Positions 50,435 to 63,689 of a stretch of DNA of 64,000 bases are shown here, one piece after another (the stretch's first letter is position 1; each line of letters opens with the position of its first letter). This DNA is from Diphasiastrum complanatum (Eukaryota; Streptophyta; Lycopodiopsida; Lycopodiales; Lycopodiaceae), in assembly GCA_029204225.1 (NCBI GenBank), contig CM055106.1, positions 15,757,278 through 15,821,277 on the forward strand, written 5' to 3'. Made by a program: the position numbers and the translations under genes. The notes beneath the pieces are model-generated. The model was not told the origin of the DNA and ran no database searches. It saw nothing but the letters and a program-made list of their open reading frames with translations.

Positions 50435-51495
50435 CTAAGGCTCGTCAGAGTCATGGTAGGGAACCATCATCTGAATCTGTGTCTGATTGCAGATCTCAAG
50501 GGTCTGTAGATGAATCAGAATTGGAGGGAGCCATATGTCGTGGTGTGGCCCTGGTCTGCCGCGTGCTCTGGCTCTCTGCTGCGTGCTCTGGCTCTGGATC
50601 CTCCCCCTGCCTCTACCTCTGCCTCTGCCTCTCTCTCCTCCTCTGCCCCCCCTTCTGCTTGCCCCCACCCCTGCGTCTACCCCTACGTGTCTGTGTGTCA
50701 GGTGGCTGTGATCCAACGCCCTGGGATGCCCTACCCACTGTGATGATGCCTGGCCGACGACTGCCTGTGATGCTCCACTCTTGTCTACAAAAAGCGAACT
50801 CAGCCCCCCCCCCACCGGAACCTCTAGGTCTCTCCTTAGGCCTACGTGCAGGAATGGGTGGCTCCTCCTCTGTCTCCACATCAGGGTCCACCAGCAAGTC
50901 AGCCAGGTCATCCTCCTGTGCCTCTGCCCCCATCTCCTCATCCTCCTCCGTATCCTCCTCAACCCACTCCTCCTGATAGTCAGCCCCGAGCTCCTCTCCA
51001 CCCTCCAAGCCCTCATCATCCCCCTCCTCAGCCCTATCTCTCTGCCTGTCTGCCCTCCTCGAACGCAGTAGAGCCCGTGCGTCAGCCTGCGCCTGTCTAT
51101 ATAACTCTCTATAGATCTCATCATCCATCTCCTCCTACGTGGGTTGCCCGAGGAGCAGTAGTTGCCGAATCCACCAAGCAAGTGTCAGGGTTCACCTGCA
51201 ACTGAAAATAATACATTGTTGTCAGCAATTCATTGCATAACTCGAAAGCAATTCAGTTCGTCAAAGCATAACAAGAAACATGGGGTGATGATGTGACTCA
51301 CCTCGAGCATCTGTCGCCCTCCTCGTGTGCGCCTCAACATACGGCCGTTGGTGTTCACAAACACCAACCGCCTACACTGCTCGTTGGACCACCTGTTCCT
51401 CTTTGCGTGTGATACAAGGCCCAGGTGCTCCAATTTCGCTCGCAAGCTCTTGCTGAACAGTTCTGTGCAAGGACTCTCTCGGCCAGTCGTCGCAA
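50435..51495 (-). pseudogene. hAT transposase C-terminal part with acidic/RG-rich tail
   Basis: Minus strand near 51494-51425 reads LRRLAERVLAQNCSARACER, then NW, the hAT C-terminal dimerisation signature (…CSxSACERNWS). After one lost base it continues AKRNRWSNEQCRRLVFVNTN. A donor CTCGAG|GTGAGT (51301) and acceptor TTGCAG|GTG (51196) define a 106-bp intron. Downstream a GC-rich exon codes for DDEIYRELYRQAQADARALL followed by an acidic stretch and an Arg/Gly/Gln-rich end; frame changes occur. The transposase N-terminal part is absent: copia DNA begins at 51496. GC content is well above its surroundings. Confidence 0.65.
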
Positions 51496-52127
51496 ACACA
51501 AGTGGGTCCCACACATGTGAGGCCATGATGCCACATGGGAAACCCATCCTAATGTAGGTTAGGTCAAGTCAAGAGAGCTGGTCATGTCTATTTGGTGGTC
51601 ATCCCTACTTTATAGGACCTACACCTAAGTTTAAGGTGAAAATTTGACCAACTAGCTACCTACCAAGCATAACTCGAGGAAATAGACTAGGGTTTCATTT
51701 TAGGTCAAGGAGAGTGAGTTAACTTCCTTATTACATGCTGGAAATCCACCTAACTTCAAGAAGGAAGTCGAATTTGCTATGTATTCCCTCTCTCCATAGT
51801 GAGAAGAAAGAAAATTTTTGGAGCTCATTGGCAATCTCAAGCTAGTTCACTATGTACATTGAGTTTTTGTGATCCAAATGAGACCAAATCAATTTCTACT
51901 TGTTTCTCAGGTTGAAGGCCGTACTACAGCCTGTAGTACACACGTGTGGGCTCGGATTTCAATGTTTATCAATGCTTTTGATTGTTAGTGCTTGTTGTTT
52001 GTCAAATGGCCAATCTAGATCAACTTTTTTGTGTCTAGTTTTTTGATAGATTGTTAAGCAAGCATCCAATCACTCTTGTGGATCTTTTGTAGATCCATTT
52101 ATGGTCCTAAAGTACAGTACTTTCACA
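51496..52127 (+). repeat. Copia 5' LTR, right part only (locus B)
   Basis: Begins inside the LTR at the 106-bp segment acacaagtgggtccc... (51496-51601) and ends ACTTTCACA at 52127. The first 69 bp of the LTR are missing; hAT DNA takes their place. Matches locus A 31526-32155 with roughly a dozen differences. Confidence 0.85.
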
Positions 52128-52140
52128 TGGTATCAGAGCC
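52128..52140 (+). other. Primer-binding site, tRNA-iMet type
   Basis: tggtatcagagcc immediately after the LTR end at 52127; consensus copia site. Confidence 0.9.
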
Positions 52141-52932
52141 AAGTACAAGAGCATAAGCCATTGATCTAATGCAAATCCATTTTTAGCAAGTTTTGGTGCT
52201 AAAAGCTAGTATTGAGAGGGCAAGCTAGAATCTTGATTTTGGTGAGGAGATTTGATCCCAAACTTGGTAGGGGTCCAAATCCGTTCTGTCCACATGTGTG
52301 GGCACCTCTGAACCTGCATTTAATGCATGGTATTCATTTGATCCAAAAAAATTCAATTTGTGAGCTATTGGTGTAATTTTTGGTGGAGATCCTAGGATAA
52401 TCTACCAAGATCATTTGCCAGTGATTAGATTTGAATTTGTTTCATGGAATCTAATTAATCTAGGCTGAGTTCAAGTCCTATTAAGGTTAAAAACATGTCT
52501 TGAAAGTACACCAAGAAGGAAGAAAGAGATTAAGTCATTTTTTTGTCCAAAAATAGCCAAATTTGGCAAGATTTGATTGTAAGTAGATTTCACATCATCT
52601 TATCTTCATTCCAACTTTGTGAGGGAGTGCTAGAACTGAGATTATAAGTCCATTTGTTGGATTAGAAATCTAATTTGAGTGAAAAACTACAAGAGAGAGA
52701 CCTTAGTGAGTTTCTAGAGACAATCAAATCCATTTCTTGGCAAGATTTGTTTGAAAGTAGTTTTCACTTCATCTTATCTTCATTCCAGCTTTGTGAGGGA
52801 GTGATAGAACTGTGATTATAAGTCCATTTGTTGGATTAGAAATCAAATTTGAGTGAAACACTGCAAGTGTGAGACCTTTGTGAGTTTCAAGTCAATCAAA
52901 TCTATTTCTTGTTTGTAGAAGTCACTAGTAAG
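52141..52932 (+). other. Copia leader with an internal duplication
   Basis: Non-coding leader. A segment of about 170 bp is duplicated: gcaagatttg(a/t)ttg(t/a)aagtag near 52567 and 52740, then 'cttcattcca(a/g)ctttgtgagggagtg' near 52609 and 52782. Confidence 0.75.
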
Positions 52933-54537
52933 ATGGGATCTGCTGGAGCATACCTTCTAGAAGCTAGTGAGAGGTTGAATTCTACAAATTATACTATTTG
53001 GAAGGTTAGAATGGAGTCACTCTTGGTGCTCCAAGACCTTTATGAGTTCTTGATTGAAGATGAAGATGAACCTCTAGGTGCACAGGAGTTAGCTAGATAC
53101 AAGAAGAGATCTAGGCTTGCACTTCATTGTGTGAAGATGAATGTGAGCAATGATTTGTTGAGAGAAGTATCAGCTTGTACTAATGCTAAAGAGGCTTGGG
53201 AGTCTTTAAAATCAATCTATGAGTCTAGCAACACTTCTAGAGTTCTTATGCTTAGAAATCAAATTTTGCAAAGCATGAGGAGAAGTGAGGAGAGTGCACA
53301 AGATTATGTACTCAGAATCAAGTCTTTAAATAGGGAGTTGGCTTCCATTGGAGAGAAGATTCATGATGGAGAGCTTGTACAAATTGTCCTTAATGGTCTA
53401 GGAGATGACTTTGCAAATTTGGTCCAAAGTTTTGCCATCCAAGACACTTTGCCAACTATAGAAAAGCTTCACAGTGTATTAGTGGCTGAAGAGTGTAGGA
53501 TGCTCCATGCAAAATCTAGGATGAGTTCCTTGTCTTTGCAGGTTGGTGATGAGAAAGCCAATTTCTCATTCAAGGGCAAAAAGAAAACCAATGGAAAGAA
53601 GAAGCATCCAAAGGAGGCCAAAGAAGAGGATGATGCATCAAGTTCAAAGGACAAGTCAAAGCAAAAATGCTTCTTTTGTGGAAAGAACGGGCATTATGCA
53701 TCTGAATGCTACAAGAGGCTAAGAGCACAAGTGGAGGAGGACAAACAGGAAAACCTTGCAAAGGAGGAGGAGGATGATGAAGTAGATGTATTCTTGATGG
53801 CATCTACATCCTCACCAACAAGCAATAGCAATTCAAGAGACAATTGGTTGATCGACAGTGGGGCTAGCTCCCACATGTCTTGTAAAAAGGACTTTTTCTC
53901 AACCTTACACTCATTCAATGATGCTAAAAAGTTTGTCTTTACTGCAAATGATGAAGAGTGTAGGATAGATGGTGTTGGCACCATCTCTTTGTATCTAGAA
54001 TCCTCAAAATGCATGGATCTAGAAAATGTCCTTTATGTACCATCAATCACCAAGAATATGCTTAGTGTTGGTCTACTCTTAGAAAGTGGTTTGGATGTCC
54101 ACTTTAAGCATGGTGTTTGCTTCATCTTGAAGAATGATATTTGCATTGCAAAGGGATTTAAACATGGAAGATTGTTTAAGTTGGAAGCTAGTGTTGCTTT
54201 TAAAAGAATGAGCTTGGCAAAGGAGGAGATCACTCAAGAGGAGATCTTGGCAAAGTGTGATCTTGCTTGCATTGAGGAGGAGCATCAAAAGGAGGAAGAT
54301 CTTGAGGATCAGCCTCAACGCATGAGAGTTTCAAGGGAGTCCTCAATGACAATGGCCGAGTCATCAAATTGCATGCAAATTGTCCATTCAAGTGTGCATC
54401 TTGCAAGGGTGATGAGCATTGGAGAGTCTACTATCTTTGAATACTTTTTGGAAAGTGGTAGTAGACATGAGGTGACTTGTTTCTTATCTTTAAGATCCAT
54501 GGTGTTTATTACTTTGTATGACAAGACAATGAAATGA
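52933..54537 (+). CDS. Ty1/copia gag-protease protein of an internally deleted element
   Basis: The first ATG giving the usual gag start (MGSAGAYLLEASERLNSTNY) is at 52933; the frame is 534 codons. Order: DUF4219/UBN2 gag (residues 1 to about 190), Lys-rich segment, knuckle CFFCGKNGHYASEC (CX2CX4HX4C) near 53668, protease NWLIDSGASSHMS near 53845, GAG-pre-integrase (LYVPSITKNMLSVGLLLESG, then KHGRLFKLEAS). Integrase core, RT and RNase H are absent; the frame instead passes into a region rich in Glu and Ser and stops at a single TGA (54535). The same frame is open again to 55089. The element is therefore gag-pro only and depends on other copies to move. Confidence 0.88.
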   Translation: MGSAGAYLLEASERLNSTNYTIWKVRMESLLVLQDLYEFLIEDEDEPLGAQELARYKKRSRLALHCVKMNVSNDLLREVSACTNAKEAWESLKSIYESSNTSRVLMLRNQILQSMRRSEESAQDYVLRIKSLNRELASIGEKIHDGELVQIVLNGLGDDFANLVQSFAIQDTLPTIEKLHSVLVAEECRMLHAKSRMSSLSLQVGDEKANFSFKGKKKTNGKKKHPKEAKEEDDASSSKDKSKQKCFFCGKNGHYASECYKRLRAQVEEDKQENLAKEEEDDEVDVFLMASTSSPTSNSNSRDNWLIDSGASSHMSCKKDFFSTLHSFNDAKKFVFTANDEECRIDGVGTISLYLESSKCMDLENVLYVPSITKNMLSVGLLLESGLDVHFKHGVCFILKNDICIAKGFKHGRLFKLEASVAFKRMSLAKEEITQEEILAKCDLACIEEEHQKEEDLEDQPQRMRVSRESSMTMAESSNCMQIVHSSVHLARVMSIGESTIFEYFLESGSRHEVTCFLSLRSMVFITLYDKTMK

Positions 54538-55089
54538 GATGCTTTGAAATCTACATTTGTTGTTGATAAAGCAATTTCATTGGATAACTATTTTTGTAAT
54601 AGTTTGAATAGAGTCATAAAAGATGAAACATCATTTGCTTTGGAAATCTTTGTGTCCACATGCTTTGTGCATGATCATTCCAATGTAAGGACCAAATATT
54701 ATCCTATTTCAATGATAGGAATAATGGTAGTGTTTTGCTCTTCAAGTAGAGATTGTAGAATCTACTTGTTTTCAACCAAAGAATTTGTCAATGGTGGAAA
54801 TGTGATCTTTCAAGAGTGGAAGATTTGTAAACTTGAAGAAGCACCTTTGGATCAACACATTATTCAATTCATTGATGTTTTGGAGTCAAGTCAAGTGGAG
54901 GATCAAGCTCAAGACCCGAGGACTCCAAGGAGAACCTTGAGTATCAAGATGGAGCCATCTAGGCTCAATCAAATGGATCAAGCAAGACAAGTTGTCTTTG
55001 GCAATATTATTTATGCACTTAATATTTTTATTGATGTATCTTCAAGTGCACAAAATGCCTTGGAATCCATGGCTTGGCATGATGTTTAG
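54538..55089 (+). CDS. C-terminal extension in frame with copia gag-pro, after one TGA
   Basis: Continues the preceding frame directly after TGA 54535-54537 (DALKSTFVVDKAISLDNY) to a stop at 55087. It includes SRDCRIYLFSTKEFVNGGNV and later AQDPRTPRRTLSIKMEPSRL. I do not recognise a domain. A near copy is at 30246-30610, so the segment has been duplicated with its element. It may be a remnant of pol or an acquired segment. Confidence 0.45.
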   Translation, partial: DALKSTFVVDKAISLDNYFCNSLNRVIKDETSFALEIFVSTCFVHDHSNVRTKYYPISMIGIMVVFCSSSRDCRIYLFSTKEFVNGGNVIFQEWKICKLEEAPLDQHIIQFIDVLESSQVEDQAQDPRTPRRTLSIKMEPSRLNQMDQARQVVFGNIIYALNIFIDVSSSAQNALESMAWHDV

Positions 55090-55290
55090 TTTTGAAGTGT
55101 GCTACATGTATATAGACACATTTATGGAACATCTTGTAAGGGATTCTCTAGGAGGTGGTGAAAGATCCTTCATGGACATCATTCTCTATTGGAGTCTCAA
55201 AAGTTCCTTCTTTGTAGCTGGATTTTTTAGACACTTCTAAAAGCTTTCATTCATCTATCAAGAGAGTTGTAAATAGATCAAGCTAAATTT

Positions 55291-55474
55291 GAGGAGGAGT
55301 GTGAAGAATTGCCAAAAATTGGCAAATCTAGCTTGATCAAAAACCATGTAGAATAGTGTAAATTGTGTACACAAGTGGGTCCCACACATGTGAGGCCATG
55401 ATGCCACATGGGAAACCCATCCTAATGTAGGTTAGGTCAAGTCAAGAGAGTTGGTCATGTCTATTTGGTGGTCA
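55291..55474 (+). repeat. Polypurine tract and left part of the copia 3' LTR (locus B)
   Basis: gaggaggag at 55291-55299, LTR start TGTGAAGAATTGCC at 55300, and the 106-bp segment at 55369-55474, after which unrelated DNA begins. The remaining about 525 bp of the LTR is missing. Together with the 5' remnant the element is terminally redundant only for the 106-bp segment. Confidence 0.85.
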
Positions 55475-57252
55475 CGTTGATTTTGTTTTGTATCCCAACC
55501 ATCATCCAACAACTCGGTGATTATATCAGCACTCAAGTCCTTACAAATAAACATTGTTTTTGTTCTTTGAACATTGCATTTGGAAAAAAATCAGCAAAAA
55601 TAGTAAAAGGTAGATACCAACTTAATCTATTATTCTTTGATCCAGTGCTACATTTCAATATACTCTGAATATCAATATATAGCCTAGATTGAAGACTTTT
55701 TAAAATTGTTGCATTAGGAGAAATCCATTCCACACTCAAAAAATCTGGTAGAGAATATGGCTCTAATCTACCAACTAAACCATTTATATAAGGAAAATAG
55801 GTGTGATCGTAAAAAAAACTCCTGACTCTAAAAGTGATTTTGGAGAACGACCTTTATATTGTAAAATACCGATATCCAAATGTATGACATTGATTATTCC
55901 TGCAATCGATTGAACTGTTTTCCATTCAACGAAATTTGATGGATACAAATCTGCAAAAATATAATTTAAAGAAAATGCTAGCTCTGAAAAATTTAATCTG
56001 AAAACTTACAATTGCATTTTCTTCTTTCATTTGGATTCAGATCATGAATGTTGAGCTCATTGTGAAGATAAGCATGCTGAACTAAAACTTCCGTGATAGA
56101 TTGATCGGCAGGTGATACTTTAAAATCCATTATCCTGCCTTTTCAAGAGCTTCTATATATGTTATCCAATCTTTTTCTTTTTCGGAATGAGCCTTTTGCA
56201 GAGGGATGCATCAAGATCCATTGATATTTTTGATATATTCTTGGTATTCATTGATCTTCTGCATTTTTGTCATTGCAAATATTGATTGCATCAATGGTTC
56301 CTCTAAGAATGACAATCCAAAATGAGAGATATAATGAAGAAAATGAGAGGTATACCTATGAATGACAAGAAGTTTATAAACTACAATGATTAGTTAACCA
56401 TAGTTTATGACTATTGACGTCAAATCAACCTCGAGTGAACAATGACGGGCAACATAAGAGTATTTGGGCAGTAACTGTGGTCCAATCACAATTGTTTGTT
56501 TTGCCCTGCGGGATATTTGAAGATCACAAAAATTTGGCCAGGAAAGTTAAAAACAATTTCCGTCCGTCAACCACTGTTGCAGTTCGTCACAGATGGACAC
56601 CATTCATTAGGACACATAAGCGTTGAAAGCGTGTGAAGCCAAAAACAACATCTTGAAAAGGGCCCATTTTGAGTTCTAATATCCCCTAATGCAGAGAAAC
56701 CTGGCTCTGATACCACTGTTGAGGAGGGAGTCGAGTCGATTCAATTCAAATTGGTGCAAACTTGAATCTGAAACCGTAAGAGAATTCGTGTTCTCACTCT
56801 CTCCTCTCTTGCGATCCTCAATAGCTCTTGATGTAATGTATATCTTAGGATGAGCAACGGGTTCACTGTACTCAGATAGAATTTGATTCTGACTGGCGGC
56901 TACTGCTGCTTGATTAGATCTACAATCTTCCAGAGTGTAGATAGATACTGCTGACCTACCTATAATTTATTTAAGCATTCGACAAGAATGAGCCAGTGTG
57001 CAAAATAAAGATAAACAACTGAATATATGCAAACAACGATTAGACATCAAAACATTCGAGATCATTCAAGATAAAACAATATGCTATATCTTGTTTTTTT
57101 TCCCAACGTTAAGCTACTTGTGGTCGGTTATATACAACATATATACAAAGTAGCAACGGTAGTTGGGCAATGCCATGTAAGGGAAAAGCCCCTAAGATAG
57201 CACTTTGCAACGGTTTGGAATAGAGTCGGCGCCTAACTGATCACAATTAACA
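55475..57252 (-). mobile_element. Unidentified minus-strand retroelement: LTR, tRNA-iMet PBS, 5' frame
   Basis: The plus strand reads gctctgatacca at 56704-56715, reverse complement of the tRNA-iMet PBS. To its right, 56717-57252 has LTR-like ends (TGTTAATTG...CCTCAACA on the minus strand, 536 bp). To its left, on the minus strand, a leader is followed by a start MDFKVSPADQSITEVLVQHA near 56130, a possible short intron, and frames with VEWKTVQSIAGIINVIHLDI near 55915. The protein family is unknown to me. It is cut at 55474 by the copia element; 55475-55930 is copied in locus A. Confidence 0.5.
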
Positions 57253-57660
57253 ACTCTACCAATACATGTGATTCATTCTAATGAATGACATGTTATGAGT
57301 CATTCATGAAGTCTTAAGTTTGAGCCTCAACTTTGAAGTTATTTTGCTATTGTGCAAGGTTGTCCAATGTGATTTGATCAATCTAAATAGGTGGCAATCT
57401 TGAATAGCTTGCTTGCCTATTGGTATTTGCTTATTTAGTATTGGGTAGATAGCTTTGGTACTTGTGCAATTTGATTATAAGCAATAACTTGGTTCAACTA
57501 GGAACCCCTACAAATGGTCTTCTAATGGCCCAATTCTAGCGATGCTCATTCGTGTGAAGTTATGTGTAAAATTTTCAAGTTCATTTTGATAGGCCATTAA
57601 ATCCAGAATTTCTTGAATATGCATGTCAACAAGTCACAAACATGTCATCATGGCATGATG
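57253..57660. other. No gene recognised
   Basis: Nothing seen. Confidence 0.5.
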
Positions 57661-57742
57661 ATCCAACACGATTGGCTTAGTTGGTTAGCTTGGCATCCAA
57701 AGTTTCTTTGGTCCCAAGTTCAAATCCCCTTTAAACCAAGAT
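57661..57742 (+). mobile_element. SINE, second diverged copy
   Basis: Shares ttggttagcttggcatccaaagtttctttggtccca in two abutting halves with the copy at 10854-10941; A-box-like TGGCTTAGTTGG and B-box-like AGTTCAAATCCCC. A target duplication is not clear (catgatg on both sides at best). Confidence 0.7.
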
Positions 57743-57978
57743 GCATTATGACATGATGTCCCTTAATGAAAATTTGTCCGTAAAGGCCATGAAGTCCTCC
57801 TTTAATTAGTAATGGACCAAATAGCAAAAAAGAAAAAAAAGAAAATCCAAACAAGACTTTACGTAAAGCAAAGACCCATGACTACAAACTTTTCACCCTA
57901 TTGAAGCTTTGCCCTCAAGTAGTGGTCGTAAGAACAAAATGCTCTAATCAAGAGGCTTTATCCATCACTAAAAAAATG

Positions 57979-59969
<1,991 letters not shown>

Positions 59970-60627
59970 TTATACGTCATCATCCTGTCGCCAAAATTTT
60001 AGAACCTGCAGTACCTCCTCTTCAGTGCTTCTCTGGATTGCAATACATGACGCAAAACCCACTCTTTTCATTAAATGGCAAATCTCCACTGGCTGGTTTG
60101 CTGAGACTGTTACAAGATAGAATAATCCTTTCTCAGACATAAGTGTGTTGACAATCCTCAACATACGGTCAATCACCGCCTACCCCTCAATCCTCCAGCC
60201 CATGAACAAGTAATACCCTTAAACCCTCATCTTCTGGAGTTGGCACGTACGGGGGATTAAAAAGGAGCACATCTACACAGCCACGAAATCTGTTCTCAAG
60301 TCCAGATAGTAAGTCTGTGACAACCACATCCGCCTTTACAGCATGATTGTTTAGAGTACGGGAGGTCGTCTCTGCAGCTGTTTGATTGATATCTGTAGCT
60401 AGAAAGTGCACAGAGTCCAGTCCCTTTAAAAGAAGAGCTAAAGATGTAATGACATAACCACTTCCACTCCCTACTTCCACACGCAATTTGGGCTGCAGCT
60501 CTAATAATTGAGCCCTGTCTGCAAGAAGTGCATCTACTATTGCATACGAGTCTTCACATGGTTCATAAACCTCTGGATGACGAGCAACAAGCCATATTTC
60601 TGCAATTTTTCTGTCATAAGAAGATGT
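59970..60627 (-). pseudogene. HEMK2: HEMK2/N6AMT1-type class I methyltransferase, last exon with two frameshifts
   Basis: Minus-strand exon from a TGTGCAG| acceptor (60627) reads IAEIWLVARHPEVYEPCEDS, then the SAM-binding motif VEVGSGSGYV, DINQTAAETTSRTL, VVVTDLL and the catalytic FNPPYVPTPEDE. This order fits the eukaryotic HEMK2/N6AMT1 family, which methylates the Gln of the release factor eRF1 GGQ motif. After EGLR the frame is lost by one missing base; ITCSWAGGLRGR is in a second frame; another missing base restores VIDRMLRIVNTLMSEKGLFY to the end (LKFWRQDDDV, stop 59970). Both gaps fall beside G runs. The first coding exon with the Met was not found; it should lie to the right, toward 63.7 kb. 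Either a recent pseudogene or consensus errors. Confidence 0.82.
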
Positions 60628-63600
60628 CTGCACATTTTTCCAGATACAGTGAGCTAAATTTGGAGAAGAAATTTAGCATGGTTTAGAAGACAGGAGGACA
60701 GCCATTGAAAACAATGTTTACAAGCTAGCAAAGTATCCCATGTCAGTCTGAATGATCACAGCAAAGTCTTGGCAAGAAAAATTTAGACACGAGTAGATGC
60801 AATCATAAAAATATTGTGTGCACTTAAAATCTCACATTTGCATTGCCAAACTGCAGTTTACCAGAACTTCAATGCTCCTACAAAAACTCAAAGCTTACAA
60901 ACATTGCATTTCACCAAAACATTCACTTACAAGAACTGCAGCGCAGTTTTTCTTTCAAACGTTTGAAACATTTGAGTTTCAAACATTTCATTGCAACTTT
61001 GCCTAAAATCTAATCAGACCTTCACAAATTTGACGGTTGCTTTGATAGAGATGAAAATGGAAGCCCTACAATCCTCATTGCGAGGTGAAATTTTTTTCTC
61101 GAATCGACCATGTTTGTCTTGCAAGCTTTGCTATTGGAATTGCATTAATAGAAATCTGATTGCCATCTCAGAATAAATTATCTAAAGTTGAGAACACTTG
61201 GATTCTGTGAACTCGGGCAGCAGCTAAGATTTAAGAACAACTATTGGAAATAAAACTTGTCATTTACAAAACGGGTTCATTCCAGACACCATTCCGTACG
61301 TGTTTTGAACTGAATGTTGAATTTTTCTCGTGTTCCATACGGAACGTGATTTACACGTTTGTTTTCTACACGGAGTCAATTTGGTCTAGTCTTGTACAAT
61401 AATGGTTTACCTTGTATCTTGTATTCCTCATAAATCCTGGAGCAGAATAGGTATTGGATTCATAAGCAGCTTTTCCAACTCTTTATTCAACAACTGCAAA
61501 CTGCCTACAAATATTTTTTGCTTGTATATTTCAGGCCTTAAAGGACAAACTACAGGCTCTGAGGAAGCGATTTCAAAACTTCAAGGGCACTGTGTGTGTG
61601 TGTGCGCGCCCGTGTGCGAGGAGGTTAATTCTCATATGTATGGGCTTGTTTCTAGACAAATATCTTGCAATAAATGAGTATATTAGTATATAAAGTAGTA
61701 AGCATAGAACTAAGTAGTCCGTGTACTAGTGCAAGATGTGTGATAGTCTATTCAAAATTGCACGTCAGTTGTAGGGACTCGTACAATGGAAACCCTAATT
61801 TCATCCTGAAAGTGTCTTTGATAAGAGATTCCAATGGTTTAAACATTCTAATAATGAATTAAAAGAATCACATTTTCCGCACTGGGATGTTGGTTGCAAA
61901 GTGCAATAGAAGCAACTCATTATTCACCACTCTAGTTAACTAGTAGTAGTTGGGGCCTATGGACATGATATCCATAACAAAGAGCATATGGACAAGAGGT
62001 TCATAACACCTTAAGATAAGGCATATTCTGATGAAGTGGAGGGTATGAAAACTTTTTGCTTTTTCCTACTAACACCTAAAGACGAAGTCATGTTGTGGGG
62101 TGCCCAATGTTCCATTTATCTAAGACATATTTGTGTGACAGTTCTATTTCCAAACATATGGTTTTTTTTTGAGAAAACATCTTGTACACATAATTTATTG
62201 TTCCATTATCCTAGCAAGAAGCAAAGGTTTTGTACATACAAAACATATTTGTTTCATACTATTTAATAACATCTCGCCACCAAAAAGTCTCGGAAATGGG
62301 TTCTATGTTTGTCATACAACACGTCAAGACGAAAAATAAAAGTAATGTTTCAATAAATCTTCTAAGTTGACCATGGATGCTCATGATGTTCCATTTGCCC
62401 TTTGTAATTGAAAAGGTATGGGTCTGACATCTCATCCTGATTGTCCATCTCATCCAAATCTTTCAAATTTTTTAAGAAAAGTTCAAGCTTTCTATGAAGC
62501 TCATGATGAAGTGGTTTGGACCAATTTTAAACAAAGAGCTCAATTTCATTTCATAATGTTATTGGTAGATGTATTTTCATCCCAAATGCCTTACTAACTT
62601 GCACATGCTTTAAAGTTTGATCAATCTTGAATTAGCAATTCAGGCATAAGATACTTTAATGTTGGTAAGATTGCTCATCTAATATACATAGTAACTTGAT
62701 GATAAGATGTCCCAAAACCAAGAGAACATTCTGAAAAGCATCGAAAAAACCTTGAAAGCCATTATCCACAGAATTACAAATAGACTACTATGGCTTATGT
62801 AGGAAACATTTCAAAATTTTATGAGACAATCAAAATTACCATTTTGAAGGTGAGTAAACTAATGCCTTTTCTAGAAAAAGTTTAAAAAAAGGGTTCAACT
62901 TAACAGAAAAAGCTAAAAAATCAGCTCAATTTGATGATGGCCCTCTTCCCTCAACTTTGAATCAATCCCTTCTGTACATAACCATTTTTCCAAGTATTAA
63001 GTTCTTTACAAGCCAAATCAAGGCAATGCACTTTGACTATAGATAAACTCTCTTTATTTCCAAATTCCCAAGTACAATCTTGCCATGGATTGTCAAATAG
63101 ATCAAGTGGTGAGGTAGCAAAAGAATCACATATTTCACATAAGTTTTAAAAACCTAGTGCTATGTATTATTTGACGATATATAACACATAGATGTGACCA
63201 ATTAATTATCCATGACCTCATAAGAATAAAAAGGAGCTTGCCTCAGACTTCTTGTTGCAGAAAAGGTTGATGTTTAAAGGCCGACTAATTGCTTCCTCTT
63301 CTACCACAAAGTCCATTTCATTGAAAGAATGCCACACAAGATAAGCCTGTCACTAGAAAAGGAAAAAAAACAAGTTATAATCAGACATCAAATTTTTTCA
63401 GCTCTCCAGTTGGGTTGCAAGCATGTAATTCAAAGGGGGAAGCCGATCACATCATATAAGATATAGTAGTGTGTAGGTCTCGTGGTTCCCTGTAGCGAAT
63501 GACACAGTCCTCTCTAGAATGACAAAAAGACCGTCTCAAAGAAGTACATATCATTTCTTTTCGAAACAGCGACCGAGGTCTTCCACAGATTTGGAGACTT

Positions 63601-63689
63601 TGTCAAACTTCAAAGGATGAAGATGCATCGAGAGCAAACATAATGCCATATGTTGAGACCTACATATAACCATGTCGCACGATAGTCCA
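60628..63689. other. No gene found; presumed intron or upstream sequence of the methyltransferase
   Basis: I found no second exon or other protein. A GT-rich run lies near 61591-61603. On the minus strand a donor-like TTT|GTGAGT near 63692 could start a UTR intron that ends at 60628. Confidence 0.35.

Noticed and set aside
51496-55474. Reverse-transcribed genomic RNA (R to R) as the origin of the copia element
   Set aside because: The 106-bp repeat would have to be R, but only 69 bp of LTR precedes it with no TATA box, and the likely TATA (tttatagg) lies downstream of it; there is no poly-A.
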